NCBI RefSeq assembly: GCF_001477495.1 | Contig: NZ_LDTF01000094.1 | Location: forward strand, 1-64,000 | Direction: 5' to 3' | Length of the DNA stretch: 64,000 nt | Source: Sphingomonas yabuuchiae | GTDB taxonomy: Bacteria; Pseudomonadota; Alphaproteobacteria; Sphingomonadales; Sphingomonadaceae | Position numbers and translations under genes: made by a program | Part shown: in pieces, positions 1 through 11,037 of the stretch | How the letters are laid out: each line of letters opens with the position of its first letter | How positions within the stretch are numbered: position 1 is the stretch's first letter | Notes under the pieces: model-generated | What the model saw: the letters and a program-made list of their open reading frames with translations, nothing else | What the model was told of the DNA's origin: nothing | Database searches by the model: none

Positions 1-79
1 GGGGAGCGGGACCGCCGCGAAGCGGTGGTGGAGGGGCAATGTCCTGCGGCTCGCGCCAGGCCGCGAAAGTCATCGCCAA

Positions 80-142
80 GCCCCTGCCCCTCCACCATCC
101 TGCGGATGGTCCCCCTCCCCAAGCATAGCTTGGGGAGGAATG
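80..142. repeat. GC-rich palindromic repeat (family A fragment) at left edge
   Basis: Two hairpins occur side by side: ACCATCC/GGATGGT around a 3-base loop (94-110) and CTCCCCAAG/CTTGGGGAG around 5 bases (115-137). The same 'CTCCACCAT..ATGGTCCCCCTCCCC' core recurs near 1.0, 49.6 and 55.2 kb, so this is a member of a dispersed family. The first 79 bases of the window carry a related 'GGTGGTGGAGGGG' piece and no recognisable gene. Confidence 0.6.
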
Positions 143-189
143 GGCTTGCCCGCGCCTTCCATGACCCACAGAAAGGACCGCCCCACCCC

Positions 190-546
190 ATGAGCACCCG
201 CGCCCCTGCCCTCGAGTCGATGCGGCTCGACCGTTTCCTCTGGTGGGCGCGGATCGCCAAGTCGCGGGAGACGGCGCAGGCGATGGCGTGCGATGGGCAT
301 TTCCGCATGGACGGCCGCGCGATCGACCGGGCCCATGCGCCGGTGCGGATCGGCAGCATCCTGACCTTTGCGCATCATGGTCAAGTGCGCGTGCTGCGGG
401 TGGAATCGCTGCCCGTCCGGCGCGGGCCGCCCGCCGAGGGGCGCGCCTGTTACTGCGATCTGGTCACCTCGCCGGTCTCTAGCCCCAATATGGTTTCGGG
501 CCCTGATACGGTTTCAAGCGTTGACGGATCGCCGCACGCGGCATAG
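190..546 (+). CDS. RNA-binding S4 domain protein (Hsp15-like)
   Basis: Small basic protein of 118 residues. Residues about 11-73 match the S4 RNA-binding fold, beginning with the typical [16 protein letters not shown] and followed by an R-x-DGRAIDR-like turn. Family members such as Hsp15 bind structured RNA, for example stalled 50S subunits carrying nascent chains. The first ATG at 190 was chosen, since the S4 fold starts soon after it; an in-frame ATG at 220 would still leave the domain intact, and a longer frame upstream runs through repeat DNA with no homology. The tail after residue 95 is low-complexity and unconserved-looking. In sphingomonads this gene commonly precedes fdxA and carD, as here. 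The exact substrate cannot be read from the sequence. Confidence 0.8.
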   Translation: MSTRAPALESMRLDRFLWWARIAKSRETAQAMACDGHFRMDGRAIDRAHAPVRIGSILTFAHHGQVRVLRVESLPVRRGPPAEGRACYCDLVTSPVSSPNMVSGPDTVSSVDGSPHAA

Positions 547-575
547 CAGCACGCGTTCGTACCTTGGGAGTTGTC

Positions 576-917
576 ATGACCTACGTCGTCACCGATGCCT
601 GCATTCGCTGCAAGTATATGGACTGTGTCGAGGTGTGTCCCGTCGACTGCTTCTATGAGGGCGAGAATATGCTCGTCATCAATCCGTCGGAATGCATCGA
701 TTGCGGCGTGTGCGAGCCGGAATGCCCGGCCGAGGCGATCCTGCCCGACACCGAGAGCGGGCTGGAACAATGGCTGGAGCTGAACAACACCTTCTCCGCC
801 CAGTGGCCCAACGTCACCCGCAAGCTCGACCAGACGCCGCCCGACGCCGATGCGATGAAGGGTGTCGAGAACAAGTACGACCAGTTCTTCAGCCCGGAGC
901 CCGGGAAGGGCGACTAA
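576..917 (+). CDS. fdxA: 7Fe ferredoxin FdxA
   Basis: Ferredoxin of 113 residues with one 3Fe-4S and one 4Fe-4S cluster, an Azotobacter FdI-type electron carrier of the cytoplasm. C9, C17 and C50 fit the 3Fe ligands. C21, C40, C43 and C46 (motif CIDCGVC) fit the 4Fe ligands, with an extra C25 as in FdI. The C-terminal 50 residues ([19 protein letters not shown]) are the usual extension of this family. The ATG at 576 has GGGAG 5 bases upstream; a TTG at 564 is in frame but less likely. The gene lies 29 bp after the S4 gene and about 390 bp before carD, separated from carD by a palindromic repeat. The redox partner is not evident. Confidence 0.92.
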   Translation: MTYVVTDACIRCKYMDCVEVCPVDCFYEGENMLVINPSECIDCGVCEPECPAEAILPDTESGLEQWLELNNTFSAQWPNVTRKLDQTPPDADAMKGVENKYDQFFSPEPGKGD

Positions 918-954
918 CCGGGACGCGCCCGGCAAGGGCGACTGATCCCGATCA

Positions 955-1075
955 TTCCTCCCCTTTCAGGGGAGGTGGCAGGCCGAAGGCCTGACCGAGG
1001 GGTGTACCCCCTTTCGATGGCAGGACACCCCTCCACCATGCTGCGCATGGTCCCCCTCCCCTTACAGGGGAGGAA
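955..1075. repeat. Dispersed palindromic repeat, family A (about 120 bp)
   Basis: Composite element between fdxA and carD. It opens with CCTCCCCTTTCAGGGGAGG, contains GGCAGGCCGAAGGCCTGACC-like and ACCATGCTGCGCATGGT hairpins, and closes with CCTCCCCTTACAGGGGAGG. The same order of hairpins recurs at 49503-49644 and, in the opposite orientation, at 55182-55309. The bases from 1076 to 1306 leading to carD hold no other recognised feature. Confidence 0.8.
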
Positions 1076-1306
1076 AGATGGAATGGGGATGCGTAGGCCG
1101 CCCGCACCGGATGGTTCCGCTACCCTGCACATATGCTGGTAATTTTCTTGCGACCATGCTATATGGTTCCGCGACGGGCATAGCTGTTTTCGCGACCGCC
1201 CGCCTTTGATGTGTTCGACCCTTCCTTCCCGAGGCCGACTTGATCAGTGGACCCATTTCCGCTTGTTCGGCGCTCGTGCGAAGGCCCTGATCCGGAAAGG
1301 CCCCCA

Positions 1307-1840
1307 ATGGCTGCCAAGGCGCTCCACTTCGACGTCGGTGACTATGTCGTGTATCCCAAACATGGCGTGGGCCGCGTTATCGAGCTGCAAAAGCAGGAAA
1401 TCGCAGGGATGCAGCTCGAACTCTACGTGCTGCGGTTCGAAAAGGAGCGCATGACGCTCCGCGTTCCCACCAACAAGGCCGAGTCGGTCGGCATGCGCAA
1501 GCTGTCCTCGGACAAGACCATGCGCGAGGCGATGGAAACGCTGAAGGGCAAGCCCAAGGTCAAGCGCACCATGTGGTCGCGCCGTGCCCAGGAATATGAA
1601 GCGAAGATCAACTCGGGCGACCTGGTGTCGATCGCCGAAGTGGTCCGCGACCTGTTCCGCGCCGACGACCAGCCCGAGCAGAGCTATTCCGAGCGGCAGA
1701 TCTTCGAGGCCGCCACCAGCCGCCTAGCCCGCGAACTCGCCGCGATGGAAGAAGTGGACGAGCCGCGCGCCCAGGAAAAGATCCTGGAGATCCTGCGCGC
1801 TGCCGCCGCCATCTATAACAAGGAAAAGCCCGCCGCCTGA
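1307..1840 (+). CDS. carD: CarD family transcription regulator
   Basis: RNA polymerase-interacting regulator (CarD/CdnL family), 177 residues. The N-terminal tudor-like RNAP-beta binding domain spans about residues 5-65 (FDVGDYVVYPKHGVGRVIEL). The rest is the helical C-terminal domain that contacts promoter DNA at the -10 upstream edge in characterised homologues. The ATG at 1307 has GGAAAGG 6 bases upstream and gives the usual MAAKALHFDVGDYVVYP-type N-terminus; upstream in-frame codons look non-coding. Homologues stabilise open complexes at rRNA and other promoters. The gene is monocistronic and is followed by a strong terminator. Confidence 0.93.
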   Translation: MAAKALHFDVGDYVVYPKHGVGRVIELQKQEIAGMQLELYVLRFEKERMTLRVPTNKAESVGMRKLSSDKTMREAMETLKGKPKVKRTMWSRRAQEYEAKINSGDLVSIAEVVRDLFRADDQPEQSYSERQIFEAATSRLARELAAMEEVDEPRAQEKILEILRAAAAIYNKEKPAA

Positions 1841-1870
1841 TCGGCCGCCGGTCTTCGCCAATACGAACAA

Positions 1871-1900
1871 GGGGTGGTTCCGCGCGGAGCCGCCCCTTTT
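1871..1900 (+). terminator. Intrinsic terminator after carD
   Basis: GGGGTGGTTCCGCGCGGAGC continues to CGCCCC, giving a stem of about 11 bp with one G-T pair, followed by TTTT. It lies 30 bp after the carD stop. Confidence 0.85.
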
Positions 1901-1923
1901 CATTTGCGCGATGTCCCTGCCTA

Positions 1924-1947
1924 TGTGTATTATACAATCAATACACA
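1924..1947. promoter_or_regulatory. 24-bp dyad upstream of the first DUF2807 gene
   Basis: TGTGTATT and AATACACA form a perfect 8-bp inverted repeat around 8 bases (ATACAATC) in an AT-rich island within GC-rich DNA. It ends directly before the Shine-Dalgarno (AGGAGA, 1947-1952) of the following gene and contains TATTAT and TATACAAT, so it may be an operator lying over the promoter. The regulator is unknown. Confidence 0.45.
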
Positions 1948-1958
1948 GGAGATCGCTC

Positions 1959-2708
1959 ATGGCAAAATCCCCCCTTCTCGCCACGCTTGCCGGGTTGTTT
2001 GTGCTCGCCATCCCCACCGCCGCCTGCTCGTTCGAGAGCGACGCCAAGGGGCAGGAGGTTTCCGCGCAAGGGTCTGGCAATGCGCGCAGCTATGCGACGC
2101 GCGGCTTCACGGCGGTGTCGAGCAGCGGCAGCGATCCGGTCGATATCCGGGTCGGCGGCGACTTCTCGGTGCGGGCGGAAGGGGCGCCTTCCGACCTGGA
2201 TCAGCTGCGCATCGCGCGCGATGGCGACACGCTGCTGATCGGCATGAAGAAGGGCATCCATTGGGGCAGCCGCCGCGACGTCCGCATCCTGGTGACGCTG
2301 CCCCGCCTGGCCGAGGCGGGGCTGGCCGGTTCGGGGCAGATGCGGATCGACCGGATCGATGGTGCGCGCTTCAAGGGCGGGATTGCCGGGTCGGGCGACA
2401 TGTCGATCGGGACGATGCGGGTCGAACAGGCCGAACTGGGTGTGGCGGGTTCCGGCTCGGTCAATGCCAGCGGCACGGTCGGCGCGCTCAAGATCGGCAT
2501 CGCGGGATCGGGCGACATACGCGCCAACGGGCTTCATGCCAGACAGGCCGAGGTCGGGATCGCCGGATCGGGCCGGGTCACGGTGCAGGTCGATGGCCCG
2601 GCCAAGGTGTCACTGGGTGGATCGGGCGATGTCGATCTGGGACCGAACTCGGTCTGCACCGTCCATAAGGGCGGCTCAGGCACGGTGCGTTGCGGACGGA
2701 CATTGTAA
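1959..2708 (+). CDS. Secreted DUF2807 (head-GIN-like) protein with GSG repeats
   Basis: Exported protein of 249 residues. A signal sequence (SPLLATLAGLFVLAIP) ends in TAAC, which could be a weak lipobox, giving a lipoprotein or a periplasmic protein. The body resembles the DUF2807 auto-transporter-adhesin head-GIN domain. AGSG or GGSG recurs roughly every 18-22 residues, as expected for a right-handed beta-helix. The C-terminus has two cysteines within CTVHKGGSGTVRCGRTL. ATG 1959 was chosen because AGGAGA lies 6 bases upstream; earlier in-frame codons give no signal peptide. A paralogue follows 47 bp downstream, so the two are probably co-transcribed. The function is unknown. Confidence 0.75.
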   Translation: MAKSPLLATLAGLFVLAIPTAACSFESDAKGQEVSAQGSGNARSYATRGFTAVSSSGSDPVDIRVGGDFSVRAEGAPSDLDQLRIARDGDTLLIGMKKGIHWGSRRDVRILVTLPRLAEAGLAGSGQMRIDRIDGARFKGGIAGSGDMSIGTMRVEQAELGVAGSGSVNASGTVGALKIGIAGSGDIRANGLHARQAEVGIAGSGRVTVQVDGPAKVSLGGSGDVDLGPNSVCTVHKGGSGTVRCGRTL

Positions 2709-2755
2709 CGGAGACCTGCTTGCGACACCGATGGGGCGGTGCGAGGATGACGCCG

Positions 2756-3433
2756 ATGTCGATCCGCACCGCTTTCGCGTTCCTTGCCCCGGCCCTGCTC
2801 GTAGCTGCACCGGCCATGGCCGCCGACCGGCGCGTCGATCTGAGCAGTTTCGACACGTTGCGGGTCGAGGGGCCGTTCCGCGTCTCCCTGACCACCGCCC
2901 CCTCACCCCGCGGAACCCTGTCCGGTGACGGCGCGGCGTTGCGGCAGGTCGAGGCGCAGGTGATGGGCCGCACGCTGGTCCTGCGACGCTCGGGCGGGGG
3001 CGACGCGCCGGTCACGCTGGCCCTCGCCGCGCCGCCGATCTCCGGCGTCACCGTCATCGGTGGCGCGCAGGTGACGGTGCAGGCGATGAAGGGCAGCGCG
3101 CTTGCCCTGTCGGTGACGGGCACGGGCGAGGTGAGGGTCGGGCGGGTGGACGGCGATCAGCTGGCCGCGACGATGTTCGGCCCCGCCAGATTGACGATCG
3201 AGGGCGGCCGGGTCGGCAAGGCGCGACTGGCGGCCAACGGGCCTGCGAGCATTGCGGCCGATGCGCTGGAAGCGGGCGACCTGACCGTCATGCTCGACGG
3301 TCCCGGCGAGATTGCCGCACGCGCGCGCTATACGGCGGCGGTCGCCAATGGCGGGCTGGGCAAGGTGACGGTGGCGGGCACGCCCAAATGCCGGGTTACG
3401 GGCGGTGGTCCGGTACGCTGTGGGGTGAGGTAA
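2756..3433 (+). CDS. Second secreted DUF2807 (head-GIN-like) protein
   Basis: Exported protein of 225 residues with a clear cleavable signal peptide (AFLAPALLVAAPAMA before ADRRVDLSSF). The body aligns in outline with the upstream gene product (FDTLRVEGPFRVSL matches its FTAVSSSGSDPVDIRV) but has lost the regular GSG repeats. The C-terminal cysteine motif is kept as CRVTGGGPVRCGVR. ATG 2756 was preferred since GAGG lies 9 bases upstream; an ATG at 2747 would overlap that site. The 3' end overlaps the convergent hydrolase gene by 38 bp. It is probably an extracytoplasmic adhesin-like or envelope protein with unknown role. Confidence 0.7.
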   Translation: MSIRTAFAFLAPALLVAAPAMAADRRVDLSSFDTLRVEGPFRVSLTTAPSPRGTLSGDGAALRQVEAQVMGRTLVLRRSGGGDAPVTLALAAPPISGVTVIGGAQVTVQAMKGSALALSVTGTGEVRVGRVDGDQLAATMFGPARLTIEGGRVGKARLAANGPASIAADALEAGDLTVMLDGPGEIAARARYTAAVANGGLGKVTVAGTPKCRVTGGGPVRCGVR

Positions 3434-4373
3434 CCGGCGCGCGCCGGTCGAGAAAGGCGGCGATCGCGGCCAAGGCGTTGGCGCGGACCGGATCGGCCTC
3501 GCGCAATATCTCATGGGCGCAAGCACGACCGAAGGCGACCAGCTCGCCCTGCGGCAGACGCTGCGCCACCCGCGCCGCCGCCCGCGCATCGACCAGTCGA
3601 TCGGCGAGCGCGACCAGCATCAGCACCGGCGTCTCGATCCGTGCCAGCGCGGGATCGTCGCGGAGCGCCGCCGTCGCGCGAAACGCCTCCGCCACCCAAT
3701 GCCAGCTGGGTGATCCCAGACACAGCTCGGGCTGCGCCTGTCGAAATGCCTGCTGATCCGCAAAGCGCGCCAGATCATGGGTCAGCCGTTTCTGCCGCGC
3801 CGTCGCGGCGGCGGGCGTCTCCAGCCGTCGCCAGGCGGGGCGTAGCGGATCGCCGCGCCCGACCTGCCAGCGTGCGAAGCGTGCGCCCGCCCATTGGCCG
3901 ACCGGCGAGCGCAGTGCCAGCATCGGCGCAACCAGCACCACCGCATCGGGCGCGATCCCGCCCCCGGCCAGCGCGGAGAGGGTCGCGAACCCGCCCATCG
4001 AATGGCCCAGCACGACATGCGGTCCTTCGTCCGGCCGCACCCATCCGGCATAAAAGGCGGTCAGATCCTCACCCAGCCGTTCGAGCCGGTCGATATGCCC
4101 GGTCCCGTCGCCGGTCAGCCGCCCCGACCCGCCCTGCCCACGCCAGTCGAAGGCGGTGACGTCCCAGCCCTGTGCGCGGAAATGGTCGATCGCGTCGCCA
4201 TATTTCTCGATCATGTCGGCGCGGCCGGTCTGGAACAGCAACCGCCCGCGCCGCGCCTTGCCCGGTTCGTGCGGGCGGTCATAGCGGCGGTGGACCCAGC
4301 CATCGGGGGCCGTCCAGGTCGAGAGGAAGGGCGTGAGGGGGCCTCCCATCGGGTTCGATGCGTATGTCGCCAT
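3396..4373 (-). CDS. Alpha/beta hydrolase, lysophospholipase (PldB) family
   Basis: Serine hydrolase of 325 residues resembling monoacylglycerol lipase or lysophospholipase L2. The nucleophile elbow GHSMGG puts the catalytic serine at residue 125. The oxyanion-side TAFDWRGQGGSG motif is near residue 75, and the expected acid and histidine lie in the C-terminal third (DRLVDAR, then CAHEILREADP). There is no signal peptide, so it is probably cytoplasmic. ATG 4373 was taken; ATG 4349 is an alternative. It converges on the second DUF2807 gene and overlaps its last 38 bases. Upstream is repeat DNA, so it is a single-gene unit. The substrate is not predictable. Confidence 0.85.
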   Translation of the reverse strand: MATYASNPMGGPLTPFLSTWTAPDGWVHRRYDRPHEPGKARRGRLLFQTGRADMIEKYGDAIDHFRAQGWDVTAFDWRGQGGSGRLTGDGTGHIDRLERLGEDLTAFYAGWVRPDEGPHVVLGHSMGGFATLSALAGGGIAPDAVVLVAPMLALRSPVGQWAGARFARWQVGRGDPLRPAWRRLETPAAATARQKRLTHDLARFADQQAFRQAQPELCLGSPSWHWVAEAFRATAALRDDPALARIETPVLMLVALADRLVDARAAARVAQRLPQGELVAFGRACAHEILREADPVRANALAAIAAFLDRRAPVTSPHSVPDHRP

Positions 4374-4430
4374 GCAGGTCTGTCCTAGCACGCCCTGTGT
4401 TACGATTTTTGTGGGGTTTGAGGAAAGGCC

Positions 4431-4665
4431 TACCCTTGGCCTTTGACTTCGCTCAGGCTGAACGGTGGAGGGGAAACATGCCGCTCACTACAGGCCCGCC
4501 CCGCCCGCAGGCGGGAGGGGATGGGGGAGGGAAAAGAGTCTCACAGAGATCATCCCTCGCGGCCCTTCCCTCCCCAAACCCAGTTTCAGGTAAACGATGC
4601 CCCGCATCGTTTAGGTCATGCCGGGGGCATGACCGACCTGAAACTCGCCTGCGGGAGGGGCTTCG
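4431..4665. repeat. Composite repeat region (families A and B pieces)
   Basis: 4438-4465 is a one-mismatch copy of the 28-bp family B unit (reads ACTTCGCTCAGGCTGAACGG). It is followed by CCCGCCCGCAGGCGGGAGGG-type hairpin DNA and, at 4586-4655, by an inverted pair reading TTTCAGGT and ACCTGAAA around ATGCCCCGCAT and CATGCCGGGGGCATG hairpins. No gene is supported here. Confidence 0.65.
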
Positions 4666-4667
4666 AA

Positions 4668-6017
4668 TCAGAAGATCGACCACTCCAGGATCGCGGGCTC
4701 TTTCGCCTGCACCGTCATGCGCAGGAAGCGCGCCTTGCCCGGATGGCGCAGGGTGATGGGCGATCCACTCACCCCCGCCTCGGCCGCCACTTCGCGCCAG
4801 CTCTTGCCGTCCGGTGACGCCTCGATCCGCAAATCCTGCGGCTGGATCGCAAAGGCCGGGCGTATCCGGCTTTCGCGTACGTCCCGCAACCCGCCCAGAT
4901 CGGCGGTCAGCACCGGCGCCTGCCCGGCCTCGGGCCGCCACGCGGTCGCGTAGTTATCGTCCGCCGCCAGCGCATCCACGCCCTTGCCCGTCCAGCGCAG
5001 CCCGCGATCCCGCTTTGCCGCAAAGGCCGGGATCACCGGATCATGGCTGGGCCGGACCTTCTCGAACGTGCCGTCCGCCCGCACCGTCAGCGGGTCGACC
5101 GATACCTGCCGCAATACGCGCTCGCCGCCCATCACAAAGGGCAGGGCCTGGCGGTGATAGAGGATGTACGACTTCCCCTTGTCGGCGAAGATTGCGTGAT
5201 GGCCGGGGCTGATGATCTGTTTGGCCGCATCGGTTTCGAGAAGCGGGCTGTTCGCCGCCTCTGTAAACGGGCCCATCGGCGACGGGCCGACCGCATAGCG
5301 GACCTTGTATGTGTCCTTGGTGGTGTTGCCGTCGCTATAGGTCAGCAGGTAACGCCCCTTCTCCTTCACCATGAAGGGGCCTTCGAAATAGTTGGCGGGG
5401 GTCACATCCTTCGGCACGCCGTCGAAATGGACCATGTCGGGCTTCAGCTTCACGACGAAGCAATGCCCGTTGACCCAGTTCAGCCCCGATCCCCAATAGA
5501 GATAGGCCTGGCCGTCATCGTCGATAAAGGCTTCGGCGTCGATCATGTGATATTGGGGGGCGAAGTCCCGCGCGATCAGCGGCTTGCCGCCATTGGCATC
5601 GGCCCATGGTCCTGCCGGCGAAGGGGCGGAACCGACCCACACCTCGCTGCCGACCGAGACATACATATACCAGCGGCCGTTGGGCGCCTTGACCACCGAA
5701 GGCGCCCAGACCTTGGCATCGCCCGAGGTCGGGCTGGTCGCAGCCTGCTTGGTCGGCCAGTTGGGCTGCGAGAAGGTCCAGTCGCGGCCATTGTCCGAGG
5801 TCCACAGCCCCAGACGATCGTCGCCCCATGGATCGATCGTGGCGAAGATGTACCAACGCCCCCCATCGCGCACGATGGAGGGGTCGGCGAAATAGCCGGG
5901 GAGCAGCGGATTGCCCGCCCCCGGACTATTCCATTGCATATCGCGCCGGGGCGCGGCGGACCCCGCTGTCCCCGCAAGCAGGACGGCGGCGAGCAGCGCT
6001 CCGGCGCGGGCCTTCAT
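4668..6017 (-). CDS. Glycoside hydrolase family 43 (arabinosidase/galactosidase type)
   Basis: Secreted protein of 449 residues with a signal peptide (LLAAVLLAGTAGSAA). It has a five-bladed propeller GH43 domain (about 30-320) with D45 in GYFADPSIV as catalytic base, an IDDDGQAYLYWG aspartate as pKa modulator, and EGPFM carrying the acid glutamate. The last ~130 residues look like a beta-sandwich resembling a discoidin/F5-8C module (ARFLRMTVQAKEP). GH43 enzymes cleave arabinofuranosyl, xylosyl or galactosyl linkages. The start overlaps the stop of the GH51 gene by one base (TGATG), implying translational coupling. With GH51, GH2 and GH30 around it, a role on arabinogalactan or arabinan side chains is likely; the linkage is not provable from sequence. 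Confidence 0.88.
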   Translation of the reverse strand: MKARAGALLAAVLLAGTAGSAAPRRDMQWNSPGAGNPLLPGYFADPSIVRDGGRWYIFATIDPWGDDRLGLWTSDNGRDWTFSQPNWPTKQAATSPTSGDAKVWAPSVVKAPNGRWYMYVSVGSEVWVGSAPSPAGPWADANGGKPLIARDFAPQYHMIDAEAFIDDDGQAYLYWGSGLNWVNGHCFVVKLKPDMVHFDGVPKDVTPANYFEGPFMVKEKGRYLLTYSDGNTTKDTYKVRYAVGPSPMGPFTEAANSPLLETDAAKQIISPGHHAIFADKGKSYILYHRQALPFVMGGERVLRQVSVDPLTVRADGTFEKVRPSHDPVIPAFAAKRDRGLRWTGKGVDALAADDNYATAWRPEAGQAPVLTADLGGLRDVRESRIRPAFAIQPQDLRIEASPDGKSWREVAAEAGVSGSPITLRHPGKARFLRMTVQAKEPAILEWSIF

Positions 6018-7582
6018 CAGCGCAGATCCAGCATGACGACCGACTTGGCGGGCACCTGCACGGTCAGCGTGCCGCCCGACAGCGTCGCGCCGTTGAACGG
6101 CTGCGGCGCGACCTGATTCGGCGCGTCGAAGCTGTTATGCGCATCCATCGTCGCGCCGGTCAGGACACGGCCCGACACCTGCGCTGCGGTCACGCCGTCC
6201 AGCTTGACCGAGACGGTCGCGGGCTGGTTGGGATCGACATTGGTCAGGCCGACATGCACCACGCCCGCCTTGTCGCGCACGGCCGAGGCGCTGACCGCCT
6301 TCATCACCCACTGGTTCTTGTTGTACCAGCGCGACTGGACATCGACCGGCAGGACGGTCGCGTCCTGATAGTCCTTGTACATGTCGAACACCCAATAGGT
6401 GGGCGTCTTCACCATGCGCGCGCCGTCGGTCAGGATCATCGCCTGGAGGACGTTGATCATTTGGGCGATGTTGGCCCCGCGCACGCGGTCGGCGTGACGG
6501 GCGAAGATGTCGAGGTTCAGGCTCGTCACCATCGCGTCGCGAAGCGAATTCTGCTGGTACAGGAAGCCCGGATTGGTGCCGGGTTCGACATCATACCAAG
6601 TGCCCCATTCGTCGACGAGCAGCGCGACCCGCTTGTTCGGATCGTACTTGTCCATGATCGCCGAGTGACGGGAGAGCAGTTCCTCCATCTTCAGCGTCTT
6701 GGACAGGGTGCGCGCCCAGCTTTCCTCGTCGAAGCCGGTGGCCGCGCCCTTCTTATCCCAGTTGCCCGGAATGGTGTAGTAATGGACGCCGATGCCGTCG
6801 AACGCGCCGCCCGCGTCGCGCATCATCACTTCGGTCCAGTTGTAATCGTCGCTGTTGGCGCCGCTGGCGATCTTCATCAGCTTTTCGCCCGCCGGGACCT
6901 TCAGGAAGGTCGAATAGCGGCGCGTCACGTCGGCGGCATATTCGGGACGCATATTGCCGCCGCAACCCCACAGCTCGTTGCCGATGCCGAACATGGCCAG
7001 CTTCCACGGTTTGTCGCGACCGTTCTTGCGGCGCTCCTCAGCATAGGTCGATTTGGACGGGAAGGTCATATATTCGACCCACTCGGCCATTTCGGACGGC
7101 GCGGCCGAGCCGACATTGCCCGAGACATAGGCCTCGGCGCCGACCATCTCGCTGTAATTCATGAATTCATGCGTGCCGAAGCTGTTGTCCTCGGTCACGC
7201 CGCCCCAGTTGGTGTTGACCTTGGTCAGGCGCTTGGCCTGCGGGCCGACGCCTTCGCGCCAGTGATATTCGTCGGCATAGCAGCCGCCCGGCCAGCGGAT
7301 CACCGGCACCCGGATCGCCTTCAGCGCGTCGAGCACGTCGCGGCGATAGCCGTTGACGTTGGGGATCTTGCTGCCCTTGCCGACCCAGATACCGCCATAG
7401 ATGCCGGTGCCCAGATGCTCGGCGAACTGGCCGAACAGGCGGCGGTTATAGACGGGACCCGGACGGTCGGCATGCACCTCGACCGTATCGGCGGTGCCGG
7501 CGGGCGCGGTTTGTGCCGTTGCGGTGCCCGCGAACAGCGTGGCGACCGCTGCCGCGAACAGGAATTTCGTTGCCCTTTTCAT
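6017..7582 (-). CDS. Alpha-L-arabinofuranosidase, GH51
   Basis: Secreted arabinofuranosidase of 521 residues with signal peptide AAAVATLFAGTATAQ. The GH51 (beta/alpha)8 barrel has the acid/base E203 in GIGNELWGCGG and the nucleophile E325 in LLVDEWGTWY, plus the N-terminal RWPGGCYADEYHW signature. A C-terminal beta domain runs to the end. ATG 7582 was chosen: AGGAGA lies 5 bases upstream, and the signal peptide begins here. It is the middle gene of a GH2-GH51-GH43 operon, 56 bp after the GH2 stop and coupled to GH43. It removes terminal alpha-L-arabinofuranosyl groups, probably from arabinan or arabinogalactan. Confidence 0.93.
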   Translation of the reverse strand: MKRATKFLFAAAVATLFAGTATAQTAPAGTADTVEVHADRPGPVYNRRLFGQFAEHLGTGIYGGIWVGKGSKIPNVNGYRRDVLDALKAIRVPVIRWPGGCYADEYHWREGVGPQAKRLTKVNTNWGGVTEDNSFGTHEFMNYSEMVGAEAYVSGNVGSAAPSEMAEWVEYMTFPSKSTYAEERRKNGRDKPWKLAMFGIGNELWGCGGNMRPEYAADVTRRYSTFLKVPAGEKLMKIASGANSDDYNWTEVMMRDAGGAFDGIGVHYYTIPGNWDKKGAATGFDEESWARTLSKTLKMEELLSRHSAIMDKYDPNKRVALLVDEWGTWYDVEPGTNPGFLYQQNSLRDAMVTSLNLDIFARHADRVRGANIAQMINVLQAMILTDGARMVKTPTYWVFDMYKDYQDATVLPVDVQSRWYNKNQWVMKAVSASAVRDKAGVVHVGLTNVDPNQPATVSVKLDGVTAAQVSGRVLTGATMDAHNSFDAPNQVAPQPFNGATLSGGTLTVQVPAKSVVMLDLR

Positions 7583-7638
7583 GGATTCTCCTCTGCCTGA
7601 TGCGGCATGATGGCTTATTGTCCGAGTAAAGAACAGCC

Positions 7639-11000
<3,362 letters not shown>

Positions 11001-11037
11001 CTGACGTTTGGTGAGACACGCGTGGGGAGACGCCAGG

